From NCBI RefSeq assembly GCF_900591205.1, contig NZ_UUPU01000014.1, positions 62,001 to 126,000 on the forward strand: a stretch of 64,000 nt of DNA. The letters are read 5' to 3'. The notes beneath the pieces are model-generated. The model saw nothing but the letters and a program-made list of their open reading frames with translations. It was not told where the DNA came from and ran no database searches. Each line of letters opens with the position of its first letter. The stretch's first letter is position 1. This document shows positions 29,045 through 39,942 of the stretch, piece by piece. The stretch comes from Pseudomonas viridiflava (GTDB taxonomy: Bacteria > Pseudomonadota > Gammaproteobacteria > Pseudomonadales > Pseudomonadaceae). Both the position numbers and the translations under genes were made by a program.

Positions 29045-30055
29045 ATGACCCAGACCTTTGAAATCGCCGTGATCGGCGCCACCGGCACCGTCGGTGAAAC
29101 CCTGGTGCAGATCCTCGAAGAGCTGAGTTTCCCGGTGGGCACTCTGTACCTGTTGGCCGGTAACAATTCAGCCGGTGCTTCAGTACCGTTTCGCGGCAAG
29201 AACGTGCGGGTCAAGGAAGTCGACGAGTTCGACTTCAGCAAAGTCCAGTTGGCGTTCTTTGCCGCGGGCCCGGCGGTGACCCTCAGTTTTGCTCCGCGCG
29301 CCACCGCCGCCGGCTGCTCGGTGATTGACCTGTCCGGCGCGTTGCCGGCCGACCAGGCGCCTCAAGTGGTGCCGGAGGCCAACGCCCATGTGCTGGCCGG
29401 TTTGAAAAAACCCTTCCAGCTCGGCAGCCCAAGCCCATCCGCGACTAACCTGGCAGTGGTCCTGGCGCCGTTGCGTGGTGTTCTGGATATCCAGCGCGTC
29501 TGCGTCACCGCCAACCTGGCGGTATCTGCCCAGGGCCGTGAAGCCGTCAGCGAACTGGCCCGGCAAACCGCCGAGCTGCTGAATGTGCGTCCGCTGGAGC
29601 CGCAGTTTTTTGATCGGCAAATGGCCTTCAACCTGTTGGCACAAGTCGGCACGCCAGATGCGAAAGGTCATACAGCTCTGGAGAAACGTCTCGTACACGA
29701 ATTGCGGGCGGTGCTGGAAACACCTTTGCTAAAGATTTCCGCGACTTGCGTTCAAGCCCCGGTGTTTTTTGGCGATAGCCTGACTGTGTCATTGCAATTG
29801 GCCGAGGCGGTCGACCTCGCCGCCGTCAATCGTGCACTCGACGCGGCGCCCGGTATTGAGTTGGTGGAAGAGGGTGACTACCCAACGGCCGTGGGCGATG
29901 CGGTCGGGCAGGATGTGGTGTACGTCGGCCGGGTGCGTGCGGGTGTGGACGACCCGGCGGAACTAAATTTGTGGCTGGCGTCAGATAACGTACGCAAGGG
30001 TGCGGCACTGAATGCCGTGCAGCTGGCGCAGTTGTTGATAAAAGGTCTTGCGTAA
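29045..30055 (+). CDS. Non-catalytic aspartate-semialdehyde dehydrogenase paralogue (Usg type)
   Basis: A 336-residue protein with the ASADH fold: NADP loop IGATGTVGETLVQIL and a dimerisation domain. The catalytic cysteine motif (NCS/T in true Asd) reads SPSPSATNL here, and the active-site histidine of the GH motif reads FFGDS. Both key residues are therefore lost. This matches Usg-type homologues known beside asd or truA in gamma-proteobacteria. Start ATG 29045 is chosen over an in-frame ATG six codons earlier. Function unknown. Confidence 0.88.
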   Translation: MTQTFEIAVIGATGTVGETLVQILEELSFPVGTLYLLAGNNSAGASVPFRGKNVRVKEVDEFDFSKVQLAFFAAGPAVTLSFAPRATAAGCSVIDLSGALPADQAPQVVPEANAHVLAGLKKPFQLGSPSPSATNLAVVLAPLRGVLDIQRVCVTANLAVSAQGREAVSELARQTAELLNVRPLEPQFFDRQMAFNLLAQVGTPDAKGHTALEKRLVHELRAVLETPLLKISATCVQAPVFFGDSLTVSLQLAEAVDLAAVNRALDAAPGIELVEEGDYPTAVGDAVGQDVVYVGRVRAGVDDPAELNLWLASDNVRKGAALNAVQLAQLLIKGLA

Positions 30056-30216
30056 AAGATACTTGGCGGCAATTTGTAGATTGATTCTAGCCAGGCGCTA
30101 TGCTTGGCCCGAAGCGAAACAGAAGCGTGTCGGTGACCTATCGGCTCGCCATGCCTTATGGCAGCGGTTACCAACCTTCTCGCAGGTCGGGGAGTGTTCA
30201 GACAAAGGATGAGGCT

Positions 30217-32781
30217 ATGGTTCAAGTTCGCAAACTGGTGTTAGCAATAGCGGCCGCCTCGGCGCTGACCTCCGGTATGGCGCAGGCGCTGCAGCTGGGG
30301 GAAATGACCCTCAAGTCGAAGTTGAACCAGCCGTTGTCGGTGGAAATCGAGTTGCTTGATGTAGGTGGCCTCACGGCTTCCGAGATCACGCCGAGCCTGG
30401 CGTCCGACCAGGCATTTGTAGACGCAGGCGTGGATCGCCAGGCATTTCTCAATGACCTGACATTTACCCCGGTGGTCAACCCCAGCGGTCGCAGTGTGGT
30501 GCGTGTCACCTCCAGCAAACCGCTGCCCGATTCCTACGTACGTTTCCTGTTGCAGGTGCAGTGGCCCAACGGCCGCCTGATGCGCGATTACAGTGTGTTA
30601 CTCGACCCGGCCAAGTTCGAACAGCCGGCGCCGACCGCCAGCGCGCCCGCACCGCGTTTGAGTGCACCTGCCGGCACGGCGCCCACCGTCAGCAAGCCCG
30701 CACAGCACACCACAACTTCCCGCGACACGTTGTGGGAAATTGCGGAAAAAAATCGCAACGGTGCGTCGGTCCAGCAAACCATGCTGGCGATCCAGGCGCT
30801 CAACCCTGACGCGTTTATCGACGGCAATATCAACCGTTTGAAAACCGGTCAGGTTCTGCGTCTGCCGGATCGCGTGCAGGCGACCAGCCTGCCGCAACCC
30901 CAGGCGATTGCTGAAGTCACCGCGCAAAACGCCGCCTGGCGCCAGGGCCGGCGTACCGCAGCCAATCAGCCGGCGGGTAAGCAGCAGCTGGACGCCACCA
31001 AGCGTACCCAGGCCGGCAATGCACCAGCGAGCACCAATGCCAAGGACAACTTGAGCCTGGTCTCTGCTGAAGCGGCCAAGCAGGGTGGCAAGGGCAAGGC
31101 CGGTGATGGCCAGGCGCTGAATGACAAGCTGGCAATGACCCAGGAGCAACTGGACACCACTCGTCGCGACAACGCCGAACTGAAAAGCCGGGCGGCAGAT
31201 TTGCAGAGCCAGTTGGACAAGCTGCAAAAACTGATTCAACTGAAAAACGATCAACTGGCCCGCTTGCAGGCGGAAAAGGCTGACCCGACTGCACCCGCGA
31301 CGGCCGCGATGCCTGCCCAACTGGCCGCTGAGCCTGCTAGCACTGCGCCTGCCTCTGCCCCTGCGCCGGATGCTACGCCGACCGCAGCCGCGCCCGAGCC
31401 CGAGCCCGAGCCGATCAAGCCGGATGCCGCGCCTGCTACTACCGAAGGCAAATTCAACGACCTGCTGACCAACCCGATCATATTGGGTGTGGTGGGCGGT
31501 GCGGCTGGGCTGCTGGTGCTGTTGCTCCTGTTGCTGTGGGCGCGCCATCGCAATGCCCGCCTGGAACAGGAAAAACACCTGCGCATGGCGCGGGCCCTGG
31601 CTGAAGAGCCGGAGTTCACCTCAAACATCGACCACGACCTGCCGCCGGACAGCTTCGAAGGGCTGGAAGTACCGCCGCCGAGCGTCAAGTTGGCCGCCGC
31701 TCCCGCACCGGCTCCAGTGGTTGAGCCAGCCGTAGTGGTGCCAACCGTCGCCTCCGTGCTTGCGCCGCTGGCCGTCGCCGTGGCCCCGCAAAACGCCAAC
31801 GATGCCTTGGCGCAAGCCCAGTCCCATATCGACCGTGGCCACCTGAACCAGGCCGCCGACGTGCTGGAGCAGGCGATCAAGCATGAGCCCAAGCGCAGCG
31901 ACCTGCGTTTGAAACTGATGGAAGTCTACGGCCTGCAAAACGACAAGGACGGCTTTGTCACCCAGGAGCGTCAACTGGTGGCGACGGGTGAGAACCACGC
32001 CCAGGTCGAGCAGCTCAAGGCTCGCTTCCCGGCCATGGCCGTGCTGGCAGCGGGCGTCAGCGCCGCCGTTGCCGCGGCAGCGCTGGACGCTCAGTACGTC
32101 AAGGATTTGCTCGAAGACAAACCGGCCGCCGCTGAACCTGAAGCCTTCGACACTGATTTCGATCTGAGCCTGGACGATCTGGAAGCCGCTTCACCGGCCG
32201 TGCTCAAGGACGACCAGCAAACGTTCGAGTCGCTTTTGCAGCAGCAAACCGAAGCCAATGCGAGTCCGGATGATCTGTCGGACTTCGACCTGGACTTGCA
32301 GTTGGACGCGCCGAGCTCCACGCAGTCCGACGATGACTTCCTCTCGGGCCTTGAAGACCAGATGAAGGACGTGCCGGCAGTCGAGCCGCCGACCCTGACG
32401 CCTGCGGCGCCGGATGATTTCGAGCTGCCGGAGGATTTCGACTTGTCCTTGGCCGATGAGCCTCAAGCAGGCGCCCAGCCTGACGCCTTTGCGTCCGAGC
32501 TGGATGATGTGAATGCCGAGCTGGACCGTCTGTCCCAGAGCTTGGAGCACCCCTCCATCGAGTCGTCCTTCACTGCTGAAGACGCGGCGCTGGACGCTGA
32601 TGAGCCGGAATTCGACTTTCTGTCCGGCACCGATGAGGTCGCCACCAAGCTCGATCTGGCCCAGGCTTACATCGACATGGGCGACATGGACGGAGCGCGG
32701 GACATTCTTTCCGAGGTGCTGACCGAAGGTGACGAGGGGCAGCGCGGTGAGGCCAAGGAAATGCTGGAGCGGTTGGTGTAA
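30217..32781 (+). CDS. fimV: FimV, polar hub protein with LysM domain
   Basis: An 854-residue inner-membrane protein needed in Pseudomonas for type IV pilus assembly, twitching and polar organisation. A signal sequence ends near MAQA (24). A FimV N-terminal domain follows, then a LysM peptidoglycan-binding domain at about 163-215 (TTSRDTLWEIAEKN), a coiled coil near 305-350, Pro/Ala-rich linker, one membrane span (IILGVVGGAAGLLVLLLLLL, about 418-440), and a long acidic cytoplasmic region ending in the conserved TPR-like FimV motif (KLDLAQAYIDMGDMDGARDI). ATG 30217 follows GGATGAGG. Confidence 0.93.
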   Translation: MVQVRKLVLAIAAASALTSGMAQALQLGEMTLKSKLNQPLSVEIELLDVGGLTASEITPSLASDQAFVDAGVDRQAFLNDLTFTPVVNPSGRSVVRVTSSKPLPDSYVRFLLQVQWPNGRLMRDYSVLLDPAKFEQPAPTASAPAPRLSAPAGTAPTVSKPAQHTTTSRDTLWEIAEKNRNGASVQQTMLAIQALNPDAFIDGNINRLKTGQVLRLPDRVQATSLPQPQAIAEVTAQNAAWRQGRRTAANQPAGKQQLDATKRTQAGNAPASTNAKDNLSLVSAEAAKQGGKGKAGDGQALNDKLAMTQEQLDTTRRDNAELKSRAADLQSQLDKLQKLIQLKNDQLARLQAEKADPTAPATAAMPAQLAAEPASTAPASAPAPDATPTAAAPEPEPEPIKPDAAPATTEGKFNDLLTNPIILGVVGGAAGLLVLLLLLLWARHRNARLEQEKHLRMARALAEEPEFTSNIDHDLPPDSFEGLEVPPPSVKLAAAPAPAPVVEPAVVVPTVASVLAPLAVAVAPQNANDALAQAQSHIDRGHLNQAADVLEQAIKHEPKRSDLRLKLMEVYGLQNDKDGFVTQERQLVATGENHAQVEQLKARFPAMAVLAAGVSAAVAAAALDAQYVKDLLEDKPAAAEPEAFDTDFDLSLDDLEAASPAVLKDDQQTFESLLQQQTEANASPDDLSDFDLDLQLDAPSSTQSDDDFLSGLEDQMKDVPAVEPPTLTPAAPDDFELPEDFDLSLADEPQAGAQPDAFASELDDVNAELDRLSQSLEHPSIESSFTAEDAALDADEPEFDFLSGTDEVATKLDLAQAYIDMGDMDGARDILSEVLTEGDEGQRGEAKEMLERLV

Positions 32782-32810
32782 TCGCCGATCGTGAGCACAG
32801 CGGCGACCTT

Positions 32811-32885
32811 TTGTGGGCGTCGGGCTTGCCCGCGATGCAGGCGGCTCGGTCTTGATGCGATCGCAGGCAAGCCAGCGCCCACACA
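32811..32885. repeat. Inverted REP pair (REPIN)
   Basis: Arms TTGTGGGCGTCGGGCTTGCC and its diverged complement flank a 20-base loop in the fimV-truA gap. Confidence 0.7.
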
Positions 32886-32932
32886 AACCGGCATAATGGC
32901 CGCCTTTGCGCAACTCATCAGGCTCTCAGTTC

Positions 32933-33787
32933 TTGGCAAATATAGATAACGCGGCCGCCGAAATGGCGGCCGCAGGCTTTTACCGCATCGCCCTGGGCGT
33001 GGAATACAAAGGCTCGCGCTATCGCGGCTGGCAGCGTCAGGCGTCCGGCGTGCTGACGGTGCAGGAAACCCTGGAAAACGCTTTGTCGAAGGTCGCCGAC
33101 TCGCCGGTGTCGCTGATGTGCGCCGGGCGTACCGACGCGGGTGTGCACGCCTGTGGCCAGGTGGTGCATTTCGACACACAGGCTGAGCGCACCATGAAAG
33201 CCTGGGTGATGGGCGCCAACATCAATTTGCCCCATGACGTCAGCGTCACCTGGGCCAAGGTCATGCCTGCGCATTTTCATGCGCGCTTCAAGGCCATCGC
33301 CCGGCGCTATCGCTACGTGATCTACAACGATCAGATCCGCCCGGCGCACCTTAACCAGGAAATCACCTGGAATCACCGCCCGCTGGACGCCGAGCGCATG
33401 GCCGAGGCCGCGCAGCACTTGGTGGGCGTGCATGATTTCAGCGCGTTCCGTGCCGGCCAGTGTCAGGCCAAGTCGCCGATCAAGGAAGTCCATCACCTGC
33501 GTGTGACCCGTCACGGCAAGATGATCGTACTGGATATCCGCGCCGGGGCGTTCCTGCACCATATGGTGCGCAATATTGCCGGCGTGCTGATGACCATCGG
33601 CACCGGTGAGCGCCCGGTGGAATGGGCCAGGGAAGTGCTCGAAAGCCGTATTCGCCGCACCGGCGGCGTCACAGCGCATCCGTTCGGCCTGTACCTGGTG
33701 GATGTGGAGTACCGCGACGAGTTCGAATTGCCGGATCGCTTCATTGGTCCACATTTCCTCACAGGTTTCAGCGAACTTGGCGGCTGA
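32933..33787 (+). CDS. truA: tRNA pseudouridine(38-40) synthase
   Basis: The enzyme isomerises U38-U40 in the anticodon arm of many tRNAs. The catalytic aspartate is in CAGRTDAGVHACGQVVHF; RYRYVIYN and FLHHMVRNIAGVL are further family blocks. The start is uncertain: TTG 32933 gives 284 residues, ATG 32963 gives 274, and neither has a strong ribosome site. Followed by trpF after 64 bases. Confidence 0.93.
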   Translation: MANIDNAAAEMAAAGFYRIALGVEYKGSRYRGWQRQASGVLTVQETLENALSKVADSPVSLMCAGRTDAGVHACGQVVHFDTQAERTMKAWVMGANINLPHDVSVTWAKVMPAHFHARFKAIARRYRYVIYNDQIRPAHLNQEITWNHRPLDAERMAEAAQHLVGVHDFSAFRAGQCQAKSPIKEVHHLRVTRHGKMIVLDIRAGAFLHHMVRNIAGVLMTIGTGERPVEWAREVLESRIRRTGGVTAHPFGLYLVDVEYRDEFELPDRFIGPHFLTGFSELGG

Positions 33788-33851
33788 CGCCCGGAAAAGC
33801 TTTTGTTACCATCCGGGACTTTCTCGGTTCAACCCCTGAGGTTTCTACGAT

Positions 33852-34484
33852 ATGTCTGCCGTTCGCAGCAAGATTTGCGGGATTACCCGCATAGAAGACG
33901 CGCTGGCGGCAGTCGAGGCGGGGGCGGATGCCATCGGGTTTGTGTTTTATGCCCGCAGCCCGCGAGCGGTGAACGTATTGCAGGCGCGGGCAATCATTGC
34001 CGCGTTGCCGCCGTTCGTGACCACCGTGGGTCTGTTCGTCAATGCCAGCCGTTGCGAGCTCAACGAAACCCTGGATGCCGTGCCGCTGGATATGCTGCAG
34101 TTTCACGGCGATGAAACCCCGGATGAATGCGAAAGCTACCAGCGCCCGTATATCAAGGCGCTGCGGGTGAAGGCCGGCGACGACATCGCCGGTGCCTGTG
34201 CGGCGTACATCGGCGCACGCGGGATCCTGCTGGATACCTATGTCGAAGGCGTACCCGGCGGGACCGGCGAAGCATTCGACTGGTCGCTGATTCCCGAGGG
34301 GCTGAGCAAGCCGATCATCCTGGCCGGCGGGCTCAACCCCGGTAATGTCGCGGCGGCCATCCAGCAGGTTCGGCCGTACGCAGTGGATGTCAGTGGCGGG
34401 GTGGAGCAGGGCAAGGGCATCAAGGATCACAGCAAGATTCGCGCATTCATGCAGGCTGTGCGTAACGGCAGTGGCGGGATGTGA
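33852..34484 (+). CDS. trpF: Phosphoribosylanthranilate isomerase
   Basis: A 210-residue TIM-barrel enzyme of tryptophan synthesis. The general base Cys9 lies in KICGITR and the acid in [13 protein letters not shown]. Normal length. In this genus trpF is separated from the other trp genes and sits ahead of accD. Confidence 0.95.
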   Translation: MSAVRSKICGITRIEDALAAVEAGADAIGFVFYARSPRAVNVLQARAIIAALPPFVTTVGLFVNASRCELNETLDAVPLDMLQFHGDETPDECESYQRPYIKALRVKAGDDIAGACAAYIGARGILLDTYVEGVPGGTGEAFDWSLIPEGLSKPIILAGGLNPGNVAAAIQQVRPYAVDVSGGVEQGKGIKDHSKIRAFMQAVRNGSGGM

Positions 34485-34729
34485 CGGCTGGCAGTCTGCC
34501 GCCGTCCATAACTACCACTGTGTAAAACAGCACCGGCGCCGCCTGCGGGAGGCCCGGAAATGAAGTGGCAACCCTGCACTGGCAGGTTGTCTGGAAGGCT
34601 GAGGAGGCATGCGGGAAATGGCCGGTCGAACGTCTGACCCCGTCCAGCATGCGTCATCGCCACATATGAATTTAGCTCAAGGGCATACGCGGGGCTGAGT
34701 TCAAGCCACCGGTACTGGAGAAAGAAAGC

Positions 34730-35650
34730 ATGAGCAACTGGTTAGTAGACAAACTGATCCCTTCGATCATGCGTTCCGAGGTGAAAAAAAGCTCGGTTCC
34801 TGAAGGTCTGTGGCACAAGTGCCCATCCTGCGACGCGGTGCTCTACCGCCCCGAGCTGGAAAAGACCCTGGATGTTTGCCCCAAGTGCAACCACCACATG
34901 CGTATCGGCGCCCGCGCCCGCATCGACATCTTCCTGGATGCCGACGGCCGTAATGAACTGGGGGCCGATCTTGAGCCGGTTGACCGTCTCAAGTTCCGCG
35001 ATGGCAAGAAGTATAAGGACCGCCTGACCGCTGCCCAGAAGCAGACCGGTGAGAAAGACGCGCTGATTTCCGTCAGCGGCAAGCTGCTGGGCATGCCAGT
35101 GGTGGTGTCGGCGTTTGAGTTCTCCTTCATGGGCGGCTCCATGGGTGCCATCGTCGGCGAGCGCTTCGTGCGCGCCGCCAACTACGCCCTGGAAAACCGT
35201 TGCCCGATGATCTGCTTCGCCGCCTCCGGTGGTGCGCGTATGCAGGAAGCGTTGATCTCGCTGATGCAAATGGCCAAGACCTCTGCGGTATTGGCGCGTC
35301 TGCGTGAAGAAGGCATCCCGTTCATCTCCGTGCTGACCGACCCGGTCTACGGCGGCGTTTCCGCCAGCCTGGCGATGCTGGGTGATGTGATCGTCGGCGA
35401 GCCCAAGGCCCTGATCGGCTTTGCCGGCCCGCGTGTGATCGAGCAGACCGTGCGCGAAAAACTGCCGGAAGGCTTCCAGCGCAGCGAGTTCCTGCTGGAG
35501 CACGGCGCCATCGACTTGATCATCCCGCGTGGCGAGCTGCGCCCGCGCCTGGGTAGCCTGCTGGCGCAAATGATGGGCCTGCCGACCCCTGTGTACGTCG
35601 CACCTAAAGTTGAGCCGATCGTCGTGCCACCGGTGCCTGCAAACCTATGA
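34730..35650 (+). CDS. accD: Acetyl-CoA carboxylase, carboxyltransferase beta subunit
   Basis: A 306-residue subunit that, with AccA, transfers the carboxyl group from biotin to acetyl-CoA to make malonyl-CoA. The N-terminal zinc ribbon has Cys31, Cys34, Cys50 and Cys53 (CPSC and CPKC). The carboxyltransferase oxyanion regions include [10 protein letters not shown] and [13 protein letters not shown]. The stop codon overlaps the folC start (ATGA at 35647-35650), so the two are translationally coupled. The 245-base gap upstream probably holds its promoter; I could not pick one. Confidence 0.96.
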   Translation: MSNWLVDKLIPSIMRSEVKKSSVPEGLWHKCPSCDAVLYRPELEKTLDVCPKCNHHMRIGARARIDIFLDADGRNELGADLEPVDRLKFRDGKKYKDRLTAAQKQTGEKDALISVSGKLLGMPVVVSAFEFSFMGGSMGAIVGERFVRAANYALENRCPMICFAASGGARMQEALISLMQMAKTSAVLARLREEGIPFISVLTDPVYGGVSASLAMLGDVIVGEPKALIGFAGPRVIEQTVREKLPEGFQRSEFLLEHGAIDLIIPRGELRPRLGSLLAQMMGLPTPVYVAPKVEPIVVPPVPANL

Positions 35651-36954
35651 CCCAACGAACCCTTGGCGAATGGCTCGCCTACCTTGAGCAGTTGCATCCG
35701 TCAGCCATCGACATGGGCCTGGAGCGCTCGCAACGGGTAGCGGCCCGCCTTGGGTTGGGCCGGCCGGCACCGCGTGTGATTACGGTGACCGGCACCAACG
35801 GCAAAGGCTCCACCTGTGCATTTGTCGCGGCGCTGCTGCAAGCCCAGGGGCTTAAAGTCGGCGTCTACAATTCTCCGCACCTGCTGCGTTATAACGAGCG
35901 GGTGCAGCTCAATGGCGTCGAAGCCACTGATCAGCAACTCTGCGAAGCCTTCGCCGCACTCGATGCCGGCCGGGGCGAGATTTCCCTGACTTACTTTGAG
36001 ATGGGCACCCTGGCGGCGTTCTGGTTGTTTGAGCGTGCGCAACTGGATGTGGTCGTTCTGGAAGTGGGCCTGGGCGGGCGCCTGGACACGGTCAACGTGG
36101 TGGATGCCGACCTGGCGCTGGTGACCAGTATCGGCGTGGACCATGCCGACTATCTGGGTAACACCCGTGAATCCGTGGCCTATGAAAAGGCCGGGATCTT
36201 CCGCCAGGGCAAGCCTGCACTCTGTGGGGATCTGGACCCGCCGCAACCTTTGCTGGACAAGGTGCACGCGCTGGATTGCCCGTTCTTCCTGCGGGGCCGC
36301 GACTTCAATCTGGAAATCGGTGACCGGCACTGGCAATGGCGCGGGCGTGATGCGCGTGGTCAGGCTGTGGAGCTGCGCGACCTGCCGCTGTTGAACCTGC
36401 CGATGGAAAATGCCGCGCTCGCGCTGCAAGCCTACCTGCTGCTGGACCTGCCGTGGCACGCCGAGCAGATTGCGGCGACATTGCTGGCTACCCGCGTGGT
36501 GGGGCGCCTGGACCGTCGTGTGTTCGAATGGCAGGGCAAGCGCCTGAACCTGCTGCTGGATGTGGGGCACAACCCCCATGCAGCCGAGTATCTGGCGCAG
36601 CGCTTGGCGCGCACGCCACCGGTCGGCCGTCGCCTCGCCGTATTCGGTCTGTTGGCCGATAAAGACCTGGGCGGCGTGGTTGCGCCGTTGCTGGGCAGCG
36701 TCCAGGCTTGGGCGGTCGCGCCGCTGGATACGCCGCGCAGCCGGCCGGCCGCTGAGTTGGCAGCCGCCTTGCAGAACCTTGGGGCGCCCGTGGCGTCGTA
36801 TGCAAGCGTGACTGAGGCCCTTGAGGCGCAGTGTGCAGGGGCAACGGCCGAGGACGAGATTCTGTTGTTCGGATCATTTTATTGTGTTGCCGAGGCGCTC
36901 GAATGGTTGGCCCGGCGCTCCACGGAGGAAGCTGCACATGGCATTACTCGATAG
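35647..36954 (+). CDS. folC: Folylpolyglutamate / dihydrofolate synthase
   Basis: A 435-residue Mur-ligase-fold enzyme that makes dihydrofolate from dihydropteroate and adds further glutamates. P-loop TGTNGKGST at about 48-56; [12 protein letters not shown] and [11 protein letters not shown] are the omega-loop and metal regions. ATG overlaps the accD stop; the next gene starts 17 bases before the folC stop, giving a tight accD-folC-SPOR operon. Confidence 0.95.
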   Translation: MTQRTLGEWLAYLEQLHPSAIDMGLERSQRVAARLGLGRPAPRVITVTGTNGKGSTCAFVAALLQAQGLKVGVYNSPHLLRYNERVQLNGVEATDQQLCEAFAALDAGRGEISLTYFEMGTLAAFWLFERAQLDVVVLEVGLGGRLDTVNVVDADLALVTSIGVDHADYLGNTRESVAYEKAGIFRQGKPALCGDLDPPQPLLDKVHALDCPFFLRGRDFNLEIGDRHWQWRGRDARGQAVELRDLPLLNLPMENAALALQAYLLLDLPWHAEQIAATLLATRVVGRLDRRVFEWQGKRLNLLLDVGHNPHAAEYLAQRLARTPPVGRRLAVFGLLADKDLGGVVAPLLGSVQAWAVAPLDTPRSRPAAELAAALQNLGAPVASYASVTEALEAQCAGATAEDEILLFGSFYCVAEALEWLARRSTEEAAHGITR

Positions 36955-37597
36955 CGCATACAAGCAGCGAATGGTCGGAGCCCTGGTTCTGGTGGCGTTG
37001 GCGGTGATTTTCCTGCCGATGCTGTTCTCTCGCCAGGACGAGCAGCGCCAGGTGGTTGTTGAGGCGCCGGCAGCGCCTCAGGCACCGGCGGTGCCTCAGG
37101 TTCAGGTTGAGCCGGTGGTGGTGCCTGAGCCGCAGGCTTTGCCGGAAGAAGAGCCTGTGCCGACAGATGACGAGGTGGCTGCGCAGCAGGCGCCGTCAAT
37201 GCCGGTGCAGCCGAGCGTGCCGGTGGTCAAGCCCGCGCCGGCGCCTACCGTGGCTGCAAAGCCTGCCGCGCCTGCGCCTGCGCCCAAGCCGGTAGCGCCG
37301 CAACCTGCTGCGCCTGGCAAGCCGGACGTGGGCCAGAGCCGTATCGACCCGAATGGCCTGCCGATCACGTGGTCGATCCAGGTGGCCAGCCTGGGCAATC
37401 GCGAAGGTGCCGACGCCTTGCAGAAAAAGCTGCGTAGCCAGGGGTATAACGCTTATATCCGCAGCGCCGACGGCAAGAACCGAGTGTTTATCGGGCCGCT
37501 GATCGAGCGTGCCGAGGCGGATCGCCTGCGGGACTTGCTGGATCGCCAGCAGAACCTCAAGGGGTTCGTGACCCGGTTCCAGCCTGAGCGCGGCTGA
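36938..37597 (+). CDS. SPOR-domain cell-division protein (DedD-like)
   Basis: A 219-residue inner-membrane protein: short cytoplasmic start, one membrane span at about 11-27 (MVGALVLVALAVIFLPMLF), a Pro/Ala/Val-rich periplasmic linker (37-125) and a C-terminal SPOR domain (about 140-217, WSIQVASLGNREGADALQKK) that binds denuded glycan at the septum. ATG 36938 follows GGAGGAAG inside folC. DedD identity rests on position and architecture. Confidence 0.9.
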   Translation: MALLDSAYKQRMVGALVLVALAVIFLPMLFSRQDEQRQVVVEAPAAPQAPAVPQVQVEPVVVPEPQALPEEEPVPTDDEVAAQQAPSMPVQPSVPVVKPAPAPTVAAKPAAPAPAPKPVAPQPAAPGKPDVGQSRIDPNGLPITWSIQVASLGNREGADALQKKLRSQGYNAYIRSADGKNRVFIGPLIERAEADRLRDLLDRQQNLKGFVTRFQPERG

Positions 37598-37772
37598 TTA
37601 ACGTCAGTCTCTGGTTGGAATACGAGCCAGCTCCCACATTCGTTTCAGGGCGCTCTTGAAATCAGCTTGGCTCGCCACAAACTATTGATTTGCAAAGCGC
37701 CGTCAATCACAGCTTACCGATAGCCCGACGCTCTGCTAAAATGCGCCGCCTTATCCGTCCGTAGGCTCAAAC

Positions 37773-38330
37773 GTGCCATTTACCTGGGTTGATTGGGCGA
37801 TTGTTGCAATCGTCGCCATCTCCGCTTTGATCAGTCTTAGCCGCGGCTTCGTAAAAGAAGCACTGTCGTTGCTGACCTGGATCATCGCAGGAGTCGTAGC
37901 CTGGATGTTCGGTGGTTCACTGTCTGTCTACCTGGCCGGATACATCGAGACACCTTCGGCTCGCGTCATCGCGGGCTGCGCCATCATGTTCATCGCCACG
38001 CTGCTGGTGGGGGCAATGGTCAATTATCTTATCGGCGAATTGATACGTGTCACCGGCCTCTCCGGGACCGATCGTTTTCTCGGCATGGCCTTTGGCGCCG
38101 CACGGGGTGCGTTGCTGGTGGTCGTGGCGGTCGGGCTGTTGAGCCTGGGTCCGGTACAGCAGGATTCGTGGTGGCAGGAGTCGGTACTCGTGCCAAAATT
38201 TCTATTGGTTGCAGATTGGTCCAAAAACCTCATTTTGGGGTGGAGCAGTCAGTGGCTGGCCAGCGGAATCAGCGTACCCGCTGATCTTCCGTTCAAGGAA
38301 CACCTCTTACCGGCCAAAACGCCTCAGTAA
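37773..38330 (+). CDS. cvpA: CvpA family membrane protein
   Basis: A 185-residue protein with four predicted membrane segments (WAIVAIVAISALISL near residue 10 is the first). It is named for colicin V production, but its conserved role appears to be in envelope function. GTG start at 37773. It lies 41 bases before purF, the classic cvpA-purF pair. Confidence 0.93.
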   Translation: MPFTWVDWAIVAIVAISALISLSRGFVKEALSLLTWIIAGVVAWMFGGSLSVYLAGYIETPSARVIAGCAIMFIATLLVGAMVNYLIGELIRVTGLSGTDRFLGMAFGAARGALLVVVAVGLLSLGPVQQDSWWQESVLVPKFLLVADWSKNLILGWSSQWLASGISVPADLPFKEHLLPAKTPQ

Positions 38331-38371
38331 GCTGTGTTCAGTCAAGATTCATTAAGTAGGGGTTGCGTCGC

Positions 38372-39877
38372 ATGTGTGGCATCGTCGGTATCGTCGGTAA
38401 GTCGAACGTCAATCAGGCGCTGTATGACGCGCTAACCGTCCTCCAGCACCGCGGCCAGGACGCTGCCGGTATTGTGACCAGCCATGACGGCCGGTTATTC
38501 CTGCGCAAGGACAATGGCCTGGTGCGTGACGTGTTCCATCAGCGTCACATGCAGCGCCTCGTCGGGCACATGGGCATTGGCCATGTGCGTTATCCGACTG
38601 CCGGTAGCTCGACTTCGGCCGAAGCTCAACCGTTTTACGTCAACTCGCCTTACGGCATCACCCTGGCGCACAACGGCAACCTGACCAATGTTGAACAACT
38701 GGCCAAGGAGATTTACGAATCTGACCTGCGCCACGTCAACACCAGCTCCGACTCCGAAGTGCTGCTCAACGTGTTCGCCCACGAGCTGGCTCAGCGCGGC
38801 AAGCTGCAGCCAACCGAAGAAGACGTGTTTGCTGCCGTGACAGACGTGCACAACCGTTGCGTCGGTGGTTACGCGGTAGTAGCCATGGTTACCGGTTATG
38901 GCATCGTCGGTTTCCGTGATCCGCACGGCATTCGTCCGATCGTGTTCGGCCAGCGTCACACCGACGAAGGCGTCGAGTACATGATCGCGTCAGAAAGCGT
39001 GTCCCTGGATGTGCTGGGCTTCACCCTGATCCGCGACCTCGCGCCGGGCGAAGCGGTGTACATCACCGAAGACGGCAAGCTGCACACCCGTCAGTGCGCC
39101 GTGGCGCCGAAACTCACCCCGTGCATCTTCGAACACGTGTACCTGGCGCGTCCGGATTCGATCATCGACGGTGTTTCGGTGTACAAGGCGCGTCTGCGCA
39201 TGGGCGAGAAGCTGGCCGAGAAGATCCTGCGCGAGCGTCCTGAGCACGATATCGACGTGGTGATCCCGATCCCGGACACCAGCCGTACCGCTGCGCTGGA
39301 GCTGGCCAACCACTTGGGCGTCAAGTTCCGCGAAGGCTTCGTGAAGAACCGCTACATTGGCCGGACCTTCATCATGCCGGGCCAGGCGGCGCGCAAGAAG
39401 TCGGTGCGCCAGAAGCTCAACGCCATCGAGCTGGAATTTCGCGGCAAGAACGTGATGCTGGTGGATGACTCCATCGTGCGCGGCACCACCTGCAAGCAGA
39501 TCATCCAGATGGCCCGTGAAGCCGGTGCGAAGAACGTGTACTTCTGCTCCGCCGCACCTGCCGTGCGTTACCCGAACGTGTACGGTATCGACATGCCGAG
39601 CGCCCACGAGCTGATCGCCCACAACCGCACCACCCAGGACGTGGCCGACCTGATCGGCGCCGACTGGCTGATCTATCAGGACCTGCCGGACCTGATCGAA
39701 GCGGTTGGCGGCGGCAAGATCAAGATCGACCAGTTCGACTGCGCCGTGTTCGACGGCAAGTACGTGACCGGTGACGTCGACGAGGCGTACCTGAACAAGA
39801 TCGAGCAGGCACGTAACGACTCGTCGAAGATCAAGACCCAGGCGGTCAGCGCGATCATTGATCTGTACAACAACTGA
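38372..39877 (+). CDS. purF: Amidophosphoribosyltransferase
   Basis: The first committed enzyme of purine synthesis, 501 residues. It begins MCGIVGI; Cys2 becomes the N-terminal nucleophile of the glutaminase domain, which fixes the start at 38372 rather than three codons upstream. The PRPP site is [14 protein letters not shown] terminator follows. Confidence 0.97.
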   Translation: MCGIVGIVGKSNVNQALYDALTVLQHRGQDAAGIVTSHDGRLFLRKDNGLVRDVFHQRHMQRLVGHMGIGHVRYPTAGSSTSAEAQPFYVNSPYGITLAHNGNLTNVEQLAKEIYESDLRHVNTSSDSEVLLNVFAHELAQRGKLQPTEEDVFAAVTDVHNRCVGGYAVVAMVTGYGIVGFRDPHGIRPIVFGQRHTDEGVEYMIASESVSLDVLGFTLIRDLAPGEAVYITEDGKLHTRQCAVAPKLTPCIFEHVYLARPDSIIDGVSVYKARLRMGEKLAEKILRERPEHDIDVVIPIPDTSRTAALELANHLGVKFREGFVKNRYIGRTFIMPGQAARKKSVRQKLNAIELEFRGKNVMLVDDSIVRGTTCKQIIQMAREAGAKNVYFCSAAPAVRYPNVYGIDMPSAHELIAHNRTTQDVADLIGADWLIYQDLPDLIEAVGGGKIKIDQFDCAVFDGKYVTGDVDEAYLNKIEQARNDSSKIKTQAVSAIIDLYNN

Positions 39878-39883
39878 GTAAAC

Positions 39884-39907
39884 ACCGGCCCTGAGGGGCC
39901 GGTTTTG
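39884..39907 (+). terminator. purF terminator
   Basis: ACCGGCCC and GGGCCGGT form an 8-bp stem followed by TTTT. Confidence 0.85.
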
Positions 39908-39942
39908 TATCTTAAATAAAGAATTGAGTAAGGAGTCGCAGC

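Noticed and set aside
37620..37685. REP pair in the SPOR-cvpA gap
   Set aside because: Only fragments (CCAGCTCCCACA, GGCTCGCCACA) are present and they do not form a convincing inverted pair.
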